From Clostridiales bacterium (lineage in GTDB: Bacteria; Bacillota; Clostridia; Christensenellales; Borkfalkiaceae), in the NCBI GenBank assembly GCA_015055615.1, contig SVHT01000008.1, positions 1 to 64,000 of the forward strand: a DNA stretch of 64,000 bases, written 5' to 3'. Positions 42,248-52,900 of this stretch are shown piece by piece. The first letter of the stretch is position 1. Each line of letters opens with the position of its first letter. The position numbers and the translations under genes are program-made. The notes under the pieces are model-generated. The model saw only the letters and a list, made by a program, of their open reading frames with translations. It did not search any database and was not told the origin of the DNA.

Positions 42248-43981
42248 TTAATTCCAACGCGCGTTGCTCTTTCTAACGTAGCTGAGCGTCTTGACAAAAT
42301 AAACTTCCGGCGTCATCGCAGCGTTTGCGGCAAAGACAAGGCTCGGGAAGGTATCCGTCGTAGAAATACCATATCTTCTGGATGCCGACGTCATATACGT
42401 CGTTTCATAATACTGCGGGTTGTTATGGTTGAAGGAAACGATATCGTAGGAAACCCAATCCTTATACATTTCCTGTCCGAAAGGCGAAAGCTTTGCAACC
42501 GTCTCTTCATCGATAGAATACTTGAAATCTTTATACGCGTTCGTTTGTACCGTGAAATCAACAAACGCTTCGTCCGTGTGCATCAACTGTACAAATTCCA
42601 TAGCGAGCTCTTCTTTCCAATCTGCAATGCCTTCCTTTACAAAGCAGAGCGCGTCAATCGTGTTAAGCATGGTGTTTTTAATCTTCTTTTCTACCTGCGC
42701 GGCATTTGCTTTCGGAAGAGGCAACCAGCCGTATCTGCAATTTTCTTTCTTTGCCTTTTCACCATAGGTTGTAACCATATCGTTGAAGGTATCCGTCGTT
42801 TCGCTATCCCACCAGCTACCCTCAATCAACATCGCCATTCTCTTCGCTTTCGTGGCGTGTCTGGATTGTACGTAATCGTCCTGCGCGTCGAATGCGGTAT
42901 AAGAAGTCGTATCCGTCTTCGTCGCATCAGAATATCTATACATATTTCTAATCAACTTATGAACAAACCCTAACGCGTAGTAATAGCTTGCGTTTCTAAA
43001 CGTTTCGTAACCGTTATTCTTTTCGGGATCAAGTTCTACGCTTTCCATTACGGGATTGCCGTCTTCATCAAACACGATTGCGCCGTTTTCAATCTTAATC
43101 ATGTCGTTCATAACGCCTTCGAGCGTTGAGTTCATCATAAACTGGTCTTTACCTTGATAATCCGCCATAAGCTGCGTCATCAATGCGGTAATATAGAATT
43201 CACCGCCTTTACCGCCCCAGTTTAACGGCGTGTAACCGTCTTGATAAATATATTCGCAAAGATCCCAGAAATCATCGTACGTTGCGGGCAAACCATCGTC
43301 ATCCGTTTCGTACGTACCGTCGGGACCAGCGCTCTTTTTATCGCCTTCGTCATAGATAAACTTATTGGGAAGGTCGGTCTGCGTTTCATAGCCGTCTATG
43401 AAGTAATACCCTCTTTCATCAAACAAGTCCATATCGTAAACGATACCTTGCATTGCAACGTAATGAGGCAACGCGTAATATCTCGTTTCGCCGTCCTTCT
43501 GTATGCCGTAAAACGCCTTTTGTTCGTCCGTGAGCTTGCTTTCAATCGTTTTGCCCGTTTCAAACGCATTTTCTTTTGTTACGGCGTCCGTCATATCCGC
43601 TACAACGCCTTGGTTTACGAGATAGAGATATTGAATTTTTTCCACGAAATAGACTTCGTAAATATCGTTTTTAATGTTTGCGATATTCGGCGTTTCTTTT
43701 TTATCGGTAATCAAAACCTGCAAACCCGTTTTACCCGGTTCCAAAGAAATACCCTCGTATTTCTTTTCAAATTTTTCCTTACCGTTATGCAACCACTTAT
43801 TACCGAAACCGCCTTGATAGTTTCTAACGTAGAGCTGTGTTCTGCTCGTGTCAATCGTTTCCGTTGGACCGTTATTGCCACCGCCCGTGCTATCTCCGTG
43901 CGCGCAGCCCGTCACGGCGCCTACCGAACCAATCGACAGCAATGCCGCCAATGCCAACGACAAAATTTTTGTCTTTTTCAT
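42248..43981 (-). CDS. Sugar-binding lipoprotein of ABC importer
   Basis: This 577-residue extracellular solute-binding protein has a lipobox at Cys26 ('AVTGCAHGDS') and a type-1 binding-protein body: 'YVRNYQGGFGNKWLHNGKEKFEKKYEGISLE' (core: GGFGNKWL) and 'MLIEGSWWDSETTDTF', a stretch usual at the sugar site. It is longer than the common 420-450 residues, which often goes with binding of longer oligosaccharides. It leads the permease pair and follows two intracellular glycosidases, marking the operon as an oligosaccharide uptake and breakdown unit. Confidence 0.92.
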   Translation of the reverse strand: MKKTKILSLALAALLSIGSVGAVTGCAHGDSTGGGNNGPTETIDTSRTQLYVRNYQGGFGNKWLHNGKEKFEKKYEGISLEPGKTGLQVLITDKKETPNIANIKNDIYEVYFVEKIQYLYLVNQGVVADMTDAVTKENAFETGKTIESKLTDEQKAFYGIQKDGETRYYALPHYVAMQGIVYDMDLFDERGYYFIDGYETQTDLPNKFIYDEGDKKSAGPDGTYETDDDGLPATYDDFWDLCEYIYQDGYTPLNWGGKGGEFYITALMTQLMADYQGKDQFMMNSTLEGVMNDMIKIENGAIVFDEDGNPVMESVELDPEKNNGYETFRNASYYYALGFVHKLIRNMYRYSDATKTDTTSYTAFDAQDDYVQSRHATKAKRMAMLIEGSWWDSETTDTFNDMVTTYGEKAKKENCRYGWLPLPKANAAQVEKKIKNTMLNTIDALCFVKEGIADWKEELAMEFVQLMHTDEAFVDFTVQTNAYKDFKYSIDEETVAKLSPFGQEMYKDWVSYDIVSFNHNNPQYYETTYMTSASRRYGISTTDTFPSLVFAANAAMTPEVYFVKTLSYVRKSNARWN

Positions 43982-44018
43982 CTTTTTATCCTCCTATGGA
44001 TATATATATTTTTTTCTT

Positions 44019-45251
44019 TTACTGATTTTTTAACCAATCCGCCATATTGTAGGTAAGCAAATTCCAGCTCTGGAAGCCTTGGTTATTAACGCCTTCTCCC
44101 GTTTCGGGATGATAATATTCATGGAACTCGCCACATTTTTCTACGTCTTGACCAAAAAGACGTATCGTTTTTTCCGCGAGCTCTTTCGCCAATGCCGTAT
44201 AGCCGTAACGCAACAAACCCTCAAATACCATATAGTTGCAATTCCCCCAAATCGGTCCTAACCAGCAGGATGGATTGCCCGTCTTCTTAATTGTATACAT
44301 ACGGCTTTCCGCTTTTGACAAGCATCTTACGCCGTACGGAGCGTTGAACGTTTTCTCGTTTAGATAATGCTCTTCGACCATCCGTTTGGCTTGTTCTTCC
44401 GTGGCGATACCGTTCCACATCGTTAAAAAGCCCGTCCACACGCCAATACGCATCGGTATGGATTTCCAATGTCTCGGTCCCCCGCAATGCAACCATTGAT
44501 TGGGATCTATCGGCTCTAAATTGATATCTACGCTGTAAAAAAAGCCGTCTCTATCATCCCAGCATTCCGCTTGGATAGAATTTTTCAAAGCTTCCGCTTT
44601 TGCCGTATAATATTCTTCCTCGTCCCTCTTTTCTAAAAAGTTGCACAGCTTTGCCATAGCGCGCAATTCGCTATACATCAAGCAATTCAAATAAATGGAA
44701 GCCGTACTCTTATTGGGGCGGTAAAAAACGCAAGGGTCGTTGTCTACGCCGATTGCAAAATCGTTAATCCAAAAATACAAGCCCGTTTCTTGGTGATAGC
44801 AATTTTCATCATACCAAGCCAAAAAACGCATCAAAACGCTGAATTTCTCGCTCAACCAGCTTGCGTCATTTCCGTCTTTTTCCGAAACAAACAACGCGTG
44901 TTGCGCAAGGCAGGGTTTATGAATATTCACTTCCGTATTCGGTTTCAAATCGAATATAGATTCCCTATCCGCTTTTATATTGATGGGAATACGGCCTTCC
45001 TCGTCCGCGTGGTCTAAGAAATTCAGCACGCATCCCTTCTCGTACTCTACAATATCTTCGTCGCCCGCAATTTTGGCAAGCGCGATATCCGTCAGCCAGC
45101 TGTCCCAATCCCATAACTCATAAGCATAGGAAGCACCTGGTACAAAATACGGATATACAAATTTTCCACCGCTTTCTCGAAAACATTTGCGATAATTTGC
45201 TTTCGCGTAAGATTGAACAAGCTCAATGTATTTTTTCATTTTTGCATCCAT
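44019..45251 (-). CDS. GH63/MGH1-like glycoside hydrolase
   Basis: This 410-residue soluble enzyme has an (alpha/alpha)6 toroid with 'YELWDWDSWLTDIAL' near residue 45, 'APYGVRCLSKAESRMY' and 'CWLGPIWGNCNYMVFEGL', all landmarks of GH63 and mannosylglycerate-hydrolase-like enzymes (relatives act on alpha-glucosides or glucosyl- and mannosylglycerate). No signal peptide, so it works on imported sugars. It is 12 bases after the GH36-like gene and 37 before the binding protein. Exact linkage unknown. Confidence 0.8.
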   Translation of the reverse strand: MDAKMKKYIELVQSYAKANYRKCFRESGGKFVYPYFVPGASYAYELWDWDSWLTDIALAKIAGDEDIVEYEKGCVLNFLDHADEEGRIPINIKADRESIFDLKPNTEVNIHKPCLAQHALFVSEKDGNDASWLSEKFSVLMRFLAWYDENCYHQETGLYFWINDFAIGVDNDPCVFYRPNKSTASIYLNCLMYSELRAMAKLCNFLEKRDEEEYYTAKAEALKNSIQAECWDDRDGFFYSVDINLEPIDPNQWLHCGGPRHWKSIPMRIGVWTGFLTMWNGIATEEQAKRMVEEHYLNEKTFNAPYGVRCLSKAESRMYTIKKTGNPSCWLGPIWGNCNYMVFEGLLRYGYTALAKELAEKTIRLFGQDVEKCGEFHEYYHPETGEGVNNQGFQSWNLLTYNMADWLKNQ

Positions 45252-45263
45252 ACGATTTCCTCG

Positions 45264-46880
45264 TTAGTCATACCAGGTCAAGACAACCCTTGAACCGTTG
45301 TAAATTCTATTCCAATTATACCGTTTTTCCGTCTTTCCGTCTGCGGAAATAAATCGTTCGGGAAAAGCGTTTTTGTCAAAGTCCAAAATACCGTAGCGTT
45401 CGCAATCTTGGTCCGCAAGGAGGAATACCTCATTGACCCTTTGCATTTCTTCTGCTGATAAAAGCCCTGGCTTGATAGACGCCAAAGTCGTCATGCCCGT
45501 CAAAGCGCACATTTCAAGGAAGTCGATATTCGCCTCGAATTTTACCCTTTCCGTAAACGGAGCGCAATCGGGGTCGGCGTTGTAGAAAACGTTATTGAGC
45601 GGTAAACGCATAATACTGTTTATGCCGTCCCTTCTCGTCCATTCAAACGCACGCCCGCTGGTGTCGTTGCCGATACGGTACGTCGAGTGAATTCCCGCCG
45701 TTAAATGGCTGACGGTATTACACCCGATGACTTCACTATCCCCCGCACCCTTTTGAATCGCCTTATACAAGTTCTTCAAAATGGTTGCCGTGGTTTTCGT
45801 TCTATCATAATAATGTCTGTTTGGCTTGCAAATGCCGTAATCAATCTGCTCGGAAGAAAGGGTAACCATCCCCGTCGCTTCGATTGTCGTAAAATCGTGT
45901 TTAATGAGTTCAAATCCCCAGTCTACAAATTTTCTTGCGTCCTTTTCCACTTGCGCAAGGGTAAACGGATGGGAAGGATCTAAAACGGTACCCCCCGACT
46001 CTTGACAAAGCTTTGCTTCCTCGGGAACGTCTGCCCTTGTAAGCAACGGTCGAAACCAAAGACCGGGTTTAGCGCCTTTTGCGCGAATCCCCTCCGCCGT
46101 TTTTCGCATATCGCCAAAACGTTCGTTAGGTTCCCACTCGCCGCCGATATACACGCCGTTTTCTCCTGTAATACCTACGACACGATTCTTCTCCCAACCA
46201 TCATCGATAATCATATACGGACGGTGTTTACAGCCTTTTGTAAGCTGTATCAACTGATCCGTTTCTTCCATTACGATTTCATGGGAAATATTGCCATACG
46301 CCCAATACCAGTTGTTTACGCCAAAAATGGGTTGCTTGGGCAAAACGGGATTTTCGCACATACGCTTTGCAAATCTGCAAGCGACTTGATAGCAATCTTC
46401 TCCCTTTTCCCCGAAAAGTTCTACAACTTCACAAGCCACCAATGGTGCTTGTAAATCCGTACCGTCTGCGCCACAGCAAAGGTCTAAAAACAACGTAATG
46501 CCATCGGTATCCACTTGGAAAAAGGCAAAACAATCAGCGCCCGTTTTTACACCGTAGCAGGACATTTTTCCCTCTTCTATCAGATAGCAATACCACGGCA
46601 AAATGCGGGAAGACATCATCGAACGCCATTCCAAATACGCGCGAATACCCACTCGTTCCCATTGATCGCCAAATACCTTGTCCACCTTTTGAAAATCGCC
46701 GTTAAAACGCAATTTCAGATATTTTACGGGACTACCGCTAGGATATACGACAACCTTTGCCGAATTCCCTTCTACGATATATTCGTATTTTACGTCGTTG
46801 GTCAAATCCTCTTCAAAACGGAAAGGACTTGCCTCCGTTGCCCCATATGCAAAGTTGGGCTGACGCAATAAAGATACCAT
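45264..46880 (-). CDS. GH36-like (clan GH-D) glycosidase
   Basis: This 538-residue cytosolic enzyme has a beta-sandwich N-terminus and a TIM barrel with 'YMIIDDGWEKN', 'KPGLWFRPLL', nucleophile-type 'LIKHDFTTIE' and acid-type 'RIGNDTSGRAFEWTR'. These match alpha-galactosidases and other clan GH-D members. It is shorter than classical GH36 (about 700), so a related group is possible. Together with the GH63-like enzyme it leads the importer operon, pointing to an alpha-linked galactose or similar residue in the substrate. Confidence 0.78.
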   Translation of the reverse strand: MVSLLRQPNFAYGATEASPFRFEEDLTNDVKYEYIVEGNSAKVVVYPSGSPVKYLKLRFNGDFQKVDKVFGDQWERVGIRAYLEWRSMMSSRILPWYCYLIEEGKMSCYGVKTGADCFAFFQVDTDGITLFLDLCCGADGTDLQAPLVACEVVELFGEKGEDCYQVACRFAKRMCENPVLPKQPIFGVNNWYWAYGNISHEIVMEETDQLIQLTKGCKHRPYMIIDDGWEKNRVVGITGENGVYIGGEWEPNERFGDMRKTAEGIRAKGAKPGLWFRPLLTRADVPEEAKLCQESGGTVLDPSHPFTLAQVEKDARKFVDWGFELIKHDFTTIEATGMVTLSSEQIDYGICKPNRHYYDRTKTTATILKNLYKAIQKGAGDSEVIGCNTVSHLTAGIHSTYRIGNDTSGRAFEWTRRDGINSIMRLPLNNVFYNADPDCAPFTERVKFEANIDFLEMCALTGMTTLASIKPGLLSAEEMQRVNEVFLLADQDCERYGILDFDKNAFPERFISADGKTEKRYNWNRIYNGSRVVLTWYD

Positions 46881-46904
46881 TTTCTTCTCCTTACAGCTTT
46901 GTTT

Positions 46905-46935
46905 ACGATACTGCCACTTTTCGTGGCAGTATCGT
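46905..46935. terminator. 13-bp perfect hairpin between the giant gene and the importer operon
   Basis: ACGATACTGCCAC (46905-46917) pairs exactly with GTGGCAGTATCGT (46923-46935) over a five-base loop. It sits in the 66-bp gap after the 2442-residue gene. No T run follows on the minus strand, so attenuation is more likely than full termination. Confidence 0.6.
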
Positions 46936-46946
46936 TGCCTTATCCG

Positions 46947-49900
46947 TTAGATTCCCCAATTCGTATACAAGTCGTCAAACTTATAATGTTCGCCGTAATA
47001 CGTCATACCGAGCGCCGTCAAATCGGCTTTCAAGTTCGTACGCAAGGTTGTAATATTCGTTCCGTTGTAACCATCTGCAAAGCCGTAATTCGACTTATCC
47101 GAACCGCCCGCTACGCAAATCATAAATCTGGGCGAGAGCGATTCTACCAAAATATGCTGGCTATACAGCGTCTTCATGCTACCCGTGTAGCTGTTAATTG
47201 CGTTTTGCGCCGTTTCTACGTAGCCCATATATCTGGTAATCATCTCCGAGGTGTAATTGCCCCAATAGCCGTCCGTCTTACCTTTTGCAATGTAGTCGTT
47301 CAATCTATTCGCTTCAGCGGTGAAAATCCAGTTGCTGTATTTAATGGTGTCGATATCCTCGTATATAGTACCGTCGTTATTACCCTCGATGCCAGCGTAA
47401 TCGGACTTCATCTGCGTATACATATTATACATAGCTTCGTTCGCCGCCGCAGGGCCGTAATAACCGCCGTCTTTGAAGGTCTTCGTCGAGCCGTTTACCG
47501 TAAAGCCAAAGAATTCGCTTTCAAGTTCAAGCAAGTACGCCTTGATTTGCGCCGAGTAATTTGCATCGGATCCGTCCACGGTCACCTTGTTCAAAATTTC
47601 TACTTGCGCTTTCGAAACTACGTAATGCTTGAAGTCTTCAAACGCCGTTGCCGCCATTTGTCGGTTTTGACCGTTTTGGTAAACCCAAGTAATCTCTCCG
47701 CCCGCATTCTTGACCGTACGCGCTGCGAATTCCCACCACGTCAACATACTCTCGTAGGTATCGGTGAAAATCATGTAGTTATGATACAACGTGCCGTAGA
47801 ACCAGAAACCGATATTCTTCGTCTTCTGCAACCACGCCTGAATATCTTCTCTTATGCCATCGTTTGCGCTGTCGTAAATCGACTTAGCCTCATAAGAGTT
47901 CATACGAACGGGTGCGTAAATAACACCGAGATGCTCGTTCATATCCACCGTAGGCGCATCGATAAGATAGTAGTACGCCAAGATGAAAATTCTAAACGCT
48001 CTATCCGCATGACCGTCTTGTTCTTGAATCTTCGCAACTACGTCGTTCAAGAAGGTAATCGCCGCGTTGGTGCGGTTTGCCGCGCATACGCTGCACGTAC
48101 AACCCGTCATATCGTTATCCATCAACGAGAAGCTGATATCCGTCTTCCCAGGATTTGCGTTAAGGATTGCGCGCATATTCGTTGCCGCCGTAGCAACCAT
48201 TGCCACGTATTCTGCGTTGGACTCGTTCTGCTGACCGCCTGCTGCATAGCAAACGTCTACAACCCCGCTACTCGTTCTAAACCACGCCGCGTGCGTAGAA
48301 GAATTCGTTTCGTAATCCAACCAATAAATGCTGTTGTGGAACGCCGCCACGTTGCCGTATTCGTTTATAGGACCGATAGAGAAATGATATCTGCCGTTCA
48401 AGCCCATTTGGTCGTTCTTCCACGTGTAGTACGCGTTCGTCGAGTTACGAACGTTAAATGCGGAATCATAATCCACGTCGATTTCCGGCATCGCAACCGC
48501 ACTGCCATTTACCTTATCGTAGTAAACGGTATCGTCGGAAAGAGCCTTATAGCCAATCGCTTCTTCCAAGAACGCCATTGCCGCCGTGATATATTCCTCG
48601 TCGATATCCGCATGGATAAACGCCGTGTTACCGTTCGTCTTAATGATATACTGACCAGCCGCAGCCTTAGGCGCGCCCGTCACGTCCACGTCGCCGATTA
48701 CGATATATGCGGAGCTTTCCGACCAATCCGCAGGGATTGCCGTCGTCATCGTCAAACGAATACCGCCCGTAACCGTTTCCATGATTTGCCCTTTGTTCGT
48801 ATCGCTTACCGCATACGTAACCGTACCCGTAGCGCGTTGAATATGCTCTGCGATAAACGTCGCCGCATTCAAGGCCTCTGCGTTGCCGCCTTCATAAACA
48901 ATCGTATAATCGGAAGTCGTTTTATCGGCAGAAATCAAGATATTACCCGTAAAGTCTTGCTCGCTAGCCACGCCTTCCCACAAATAGGTACCGTTGAACA
49001 CCAAACCGTTTGCGTCCACGTCGAAGTAGTCGCCCCAACTGCAAATTTCATTTTCGTGTTCTGCAAGGCAGTCTGCCATCGAAGTGTAATACCCGAAGTT
49101 ATCGTCTCCGAGAGGATAAAGATAATTTCTCGAATCCAACGTCGAATCGTTCCAGTATTCGATAACCTTCGTATTTTCAGGACCGATAACGTACACGTTT
49201 TGATAAGCGTTTGCGCTCACGGGTACTTTACCGAGAATTTGTCCTTGCGTCCATGCCGTATCATAATAGACGATACAATTACGCATGGTTACCGGAGAAA
49301 CGCCCGTTGCTCTCATTTCGTTTACCGTCGAATTCCAGCCGTTTGCAAGTTCGCCTGTATAACCAACGTAAACGTTTTCGATAACGCCTTCGCCCCACGA
49401 TGCAAGATAACTACAAAATTGTACCTGCGCGTTCGTGAACGCTACGTTTTTGATTTTACCTTCTTTATGCAAAATACTGATAAACGCCGTGGAACGGTAT
49501 ACGTCGCTTGTTCCATATATGCTCGTTTCGTAATTGCTGTTAATGACCTTCATTCCTTCAATGGTATGCCCCATACCGTCGAATACACCCTTGAACCCGA
49601 TAGTCTTATCCCCTTTACTTGCCATGGGAACAACCATCTTAGGCGTGTACGTACCGTTATAAGCAATATCATTTGCAAGCGCGTAATATCCGTCGTAGAT
49701 ATTATCACCCGTTGCGCCGTTGTAGGCGTCTGCCCACGTAAGGAAGTTTATTACGTCGTTCGCCGACTTCAACATCTTCGTAACAAGCAATACGGGAACG
49801 CTATGCGTTCTTACTTCCTCGCCGTAATAATACTCGATATCGAGTGTTCCTTCGCCATAGCTCTTACCGAAATCTGCAACGTTCAGGTTCATACCCGTTG

Positions 49901-52900
49901 CGCTGATTGGATTGCCGTTATAGCTTGCCGAAATAAAGTTTGCCGCCGTTAAGCCTTCCACGTTAAGCGCATACGTTTGCGTGGAATTTACGTTGCCGTC
50001 CGTGATACCAAGGTCGATGACTTGCGTCGTTTCATCCGTCAAAATCACGTCTTTGCCCAACTCGTTAAACGTCCAACCTGCAACGTCTTTCGTCGTGCCG
50101 TTGATACCGTTATAACCAAGCGCGTTCAACGTACAGTTTTCAAACGTTGCGGAATTGTTTGCCGCGGGGAACAGGAAGTTGATCTCCGTGTCCACGACAA
50201 CCGTTACGTTTCTCCATACGTTCTTCGCGTTGCTATACATTGCGGATTCTACCATCGCGCCAATCGTCTGATTTTTATAGGCGCGCGCCGCATCCGAAGT
50301 AGCCATCGCGTAGATATTAAACGCTACGTTTTCTACCGTACCGCAAGATACTCTTGCGATAATCGATTTACTGTAATTGTTCGCGTTCATCGCGTTGATG
50401 GTTACGTTCTTCAATACGCCGTTAAACGTACCAAACAAGCCGTAACCAAAATTGTTATCGTTCGTGGTTAAGGTAATCGTATGGTTTCTGCCGTCCAACG
50501 TACCGATAAAGCCGTTCGTCGCGCTCCAAGCCGCCGACGCCGCCTTATCCCAAGCAAAACCAGTTTCCTCGTAGGAAACGTCGTTTGCAAGGATATAATA
50601 CCCGTTCTTATCCGTGCCGTAATAACGAACCGCCTCTTCCAATTCTTCCATCGTGGAAATGGCTTTCGTTGCAACCGTTACAGGCACGCTGATTTCATAT
50701 AAGTTTATGCCTTTTTTACCTTCTACAAGTACGGTGTTTTCACCGAGGGGAAGGTTAGATACATTCGCCAAATCGCTGACGTCCGTACCCAAGTCTACGC
50801 TACCGCTGGTAATGGCAGTAACCGTAATATCGCTGTATGCGCCAAGGTCAAGCGCGAACGTTGACTCCGTCAACAACAAATCTTGATTGCCCGCCAACGT
50901 CACTTCTTCTACTTGCGGTGCTAAATACGTCCAGCCTGCAACGTCCTTCGTCGTGCCGTTGATACCGTTGTAACCAGGTGCGCTCAGCGTACAGTTTTCA
51001 AACGTTGCGGAATTGTTTGCCGCAGGGAACAGGAAGTTGAGTTCCGTGTCCACGATAACCGTTACGTTTCTCCATACGTTCTTCGCGCTGCTATACATTG
51101 CGGATTCTACCATCGCGCCAATCGTCTGATTTTGATATGCGCGCGCCGCGTCCGAAGTTGCCATAGCGTAGATATTAAACGTTACGTTTTCTACCGTACC
51201 GCAAGATACTCTTGCGATAATCGATTTACTGTAATTGTTCGCGTTCATCGCGTTGATGGTTACGTTCTTAAATACGCCGTTAAACGTACCGAACAAGCCG
51301 TAACCAAAATTGTTATCGTTCGTGGTTAAGGTAATCGTATGGTTTCTGCCGTCCAACGTACCGATAAAGCCGTTCGTCGCGCTCCAAGCCGCCGACGCCG
51401 CCTTATCCCAAGCAAAACCAGTTTCCTCGTAGGAAACGTCGTTTGCAAGGATATAATACCCGTTCTTATCCGTGCCGTAATAACGAACTGCCTCTTCCAA
51501 TTCTTCCATCGTGGAAATGGCTTTCGTAATAAAGGTTACGGGGATAATCAGCTTCGTGGTCATGATACCATTTTCAATGAACGCCGTCAAAGTTTGCGTC
51601 GTTCCGTGCAAGCTGTAATCCGACTTCAAGCTATCGGGAATAGACGAAGTGATATCCGTGCCATTGTATTCAATCTTAGAAAGCGTCGCGCCTTCGTACC
51701 CTTCGCCAAGCGCAAGCTTGCCTGCGTTCGTACCGTCAAGAACGAACTCGTACGTGTTGGTAAGGGTTACCACGTCGCCAATCGTAACGCCGTCTGGCGT
51801 ACCTTGGTCGGAGAACTGCGTAAGAGCAGGAACCTTAACGATTACGTTTTCAAACGTATCCGTATTGCCACCTTTATGGATGGTTTTGAACAACGTACCT
51901 TGCGCCTGGTCAACGTTAATGGTTACGTCCGTCCAAGTACAACCGCCCATTTCCGCGCCGACTATTGCGCCTACACTCGACGATATATCGCTGACCGTAT
52001 TGCCATTGATAGTAATTTGAACGTTTTCAAACGTCGTGTTATAAACCGTATAACCAAGGGTAGATGCGCCCCAACCGTTGTACCAAGCATTGATGATATG
52101 TACGTTCTTTACCGTTGCGCCGTTCAGCGTACCGAAAAGACCGTGCTGAGAATTGTTGCCCGCCATGGTAATCGTATACCCTCTGCCGTCTAACGTACCT
52201 TTAAAGCCCGTACCAGCGTTCCAAGCATACGACGCATTTTGGCCTACGTAACCTTCTTCCGTATACGCAACGTTGTTGGTGAGAACGTAATACCCATAAA
52301 GGTTCGTACCCGTATGTTTTACAGCCGTTTGCAAATCCGCCATCGTCGAAATCTCTTTCGTGATAACGGTTACGGGAACGGTCACAATCGCTTTGTTACC
52401 GTCTGCCTTTAATACGGTTACGTAGAAATTCTGTTCGCCGTGCTTGGTCAAATCCGTCAACTTCAATTTCGCGGAGAAAGGAGAGATACTGCTCAACGTT
52501 TCCCCGTTAGAGGTGGTTACGCTCAAAATTTCCAAGCCGTTATATGCGTCGAGGTCGAGAATTTTCCAATCGCCGTCCAAAACAAAATCTTGTCTTTCTG
52601 CAAGCGTTACTTCTTCCACGCTTGCCTGCGGCGCGTCGTTAACCGTCGCAAATCCGCCGGCAAACTGCGTAATCGTGCCGTTTACCGTCACGTTTTCAAA
52701 CGTATCCGTCTTACCGTCTTTGTTGATGGTTTTGAACATCGTACCGATAGACGCAGAAGCCGTCATGCTGCAATTCTTCCACGTACAACCGCCCATTTCT
52801 TCGATAACGGGAGGATTGTCTACCGTCGTTTGCGTACCGGAAGCAATGGTAATCGTTACGTTTTCAAACGTCGAGTAGTAAGCCGTACAAGCAATCAAGG

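Noticed and set aside
46899-49952. 1017-codon open frame on the plus strand
   Set aside because: It lies wholly opposite the giant DUF4838 gene, has Arg/His/Val-rich composition and no ribosome site or domain. It is a shadow caused by codon bias.
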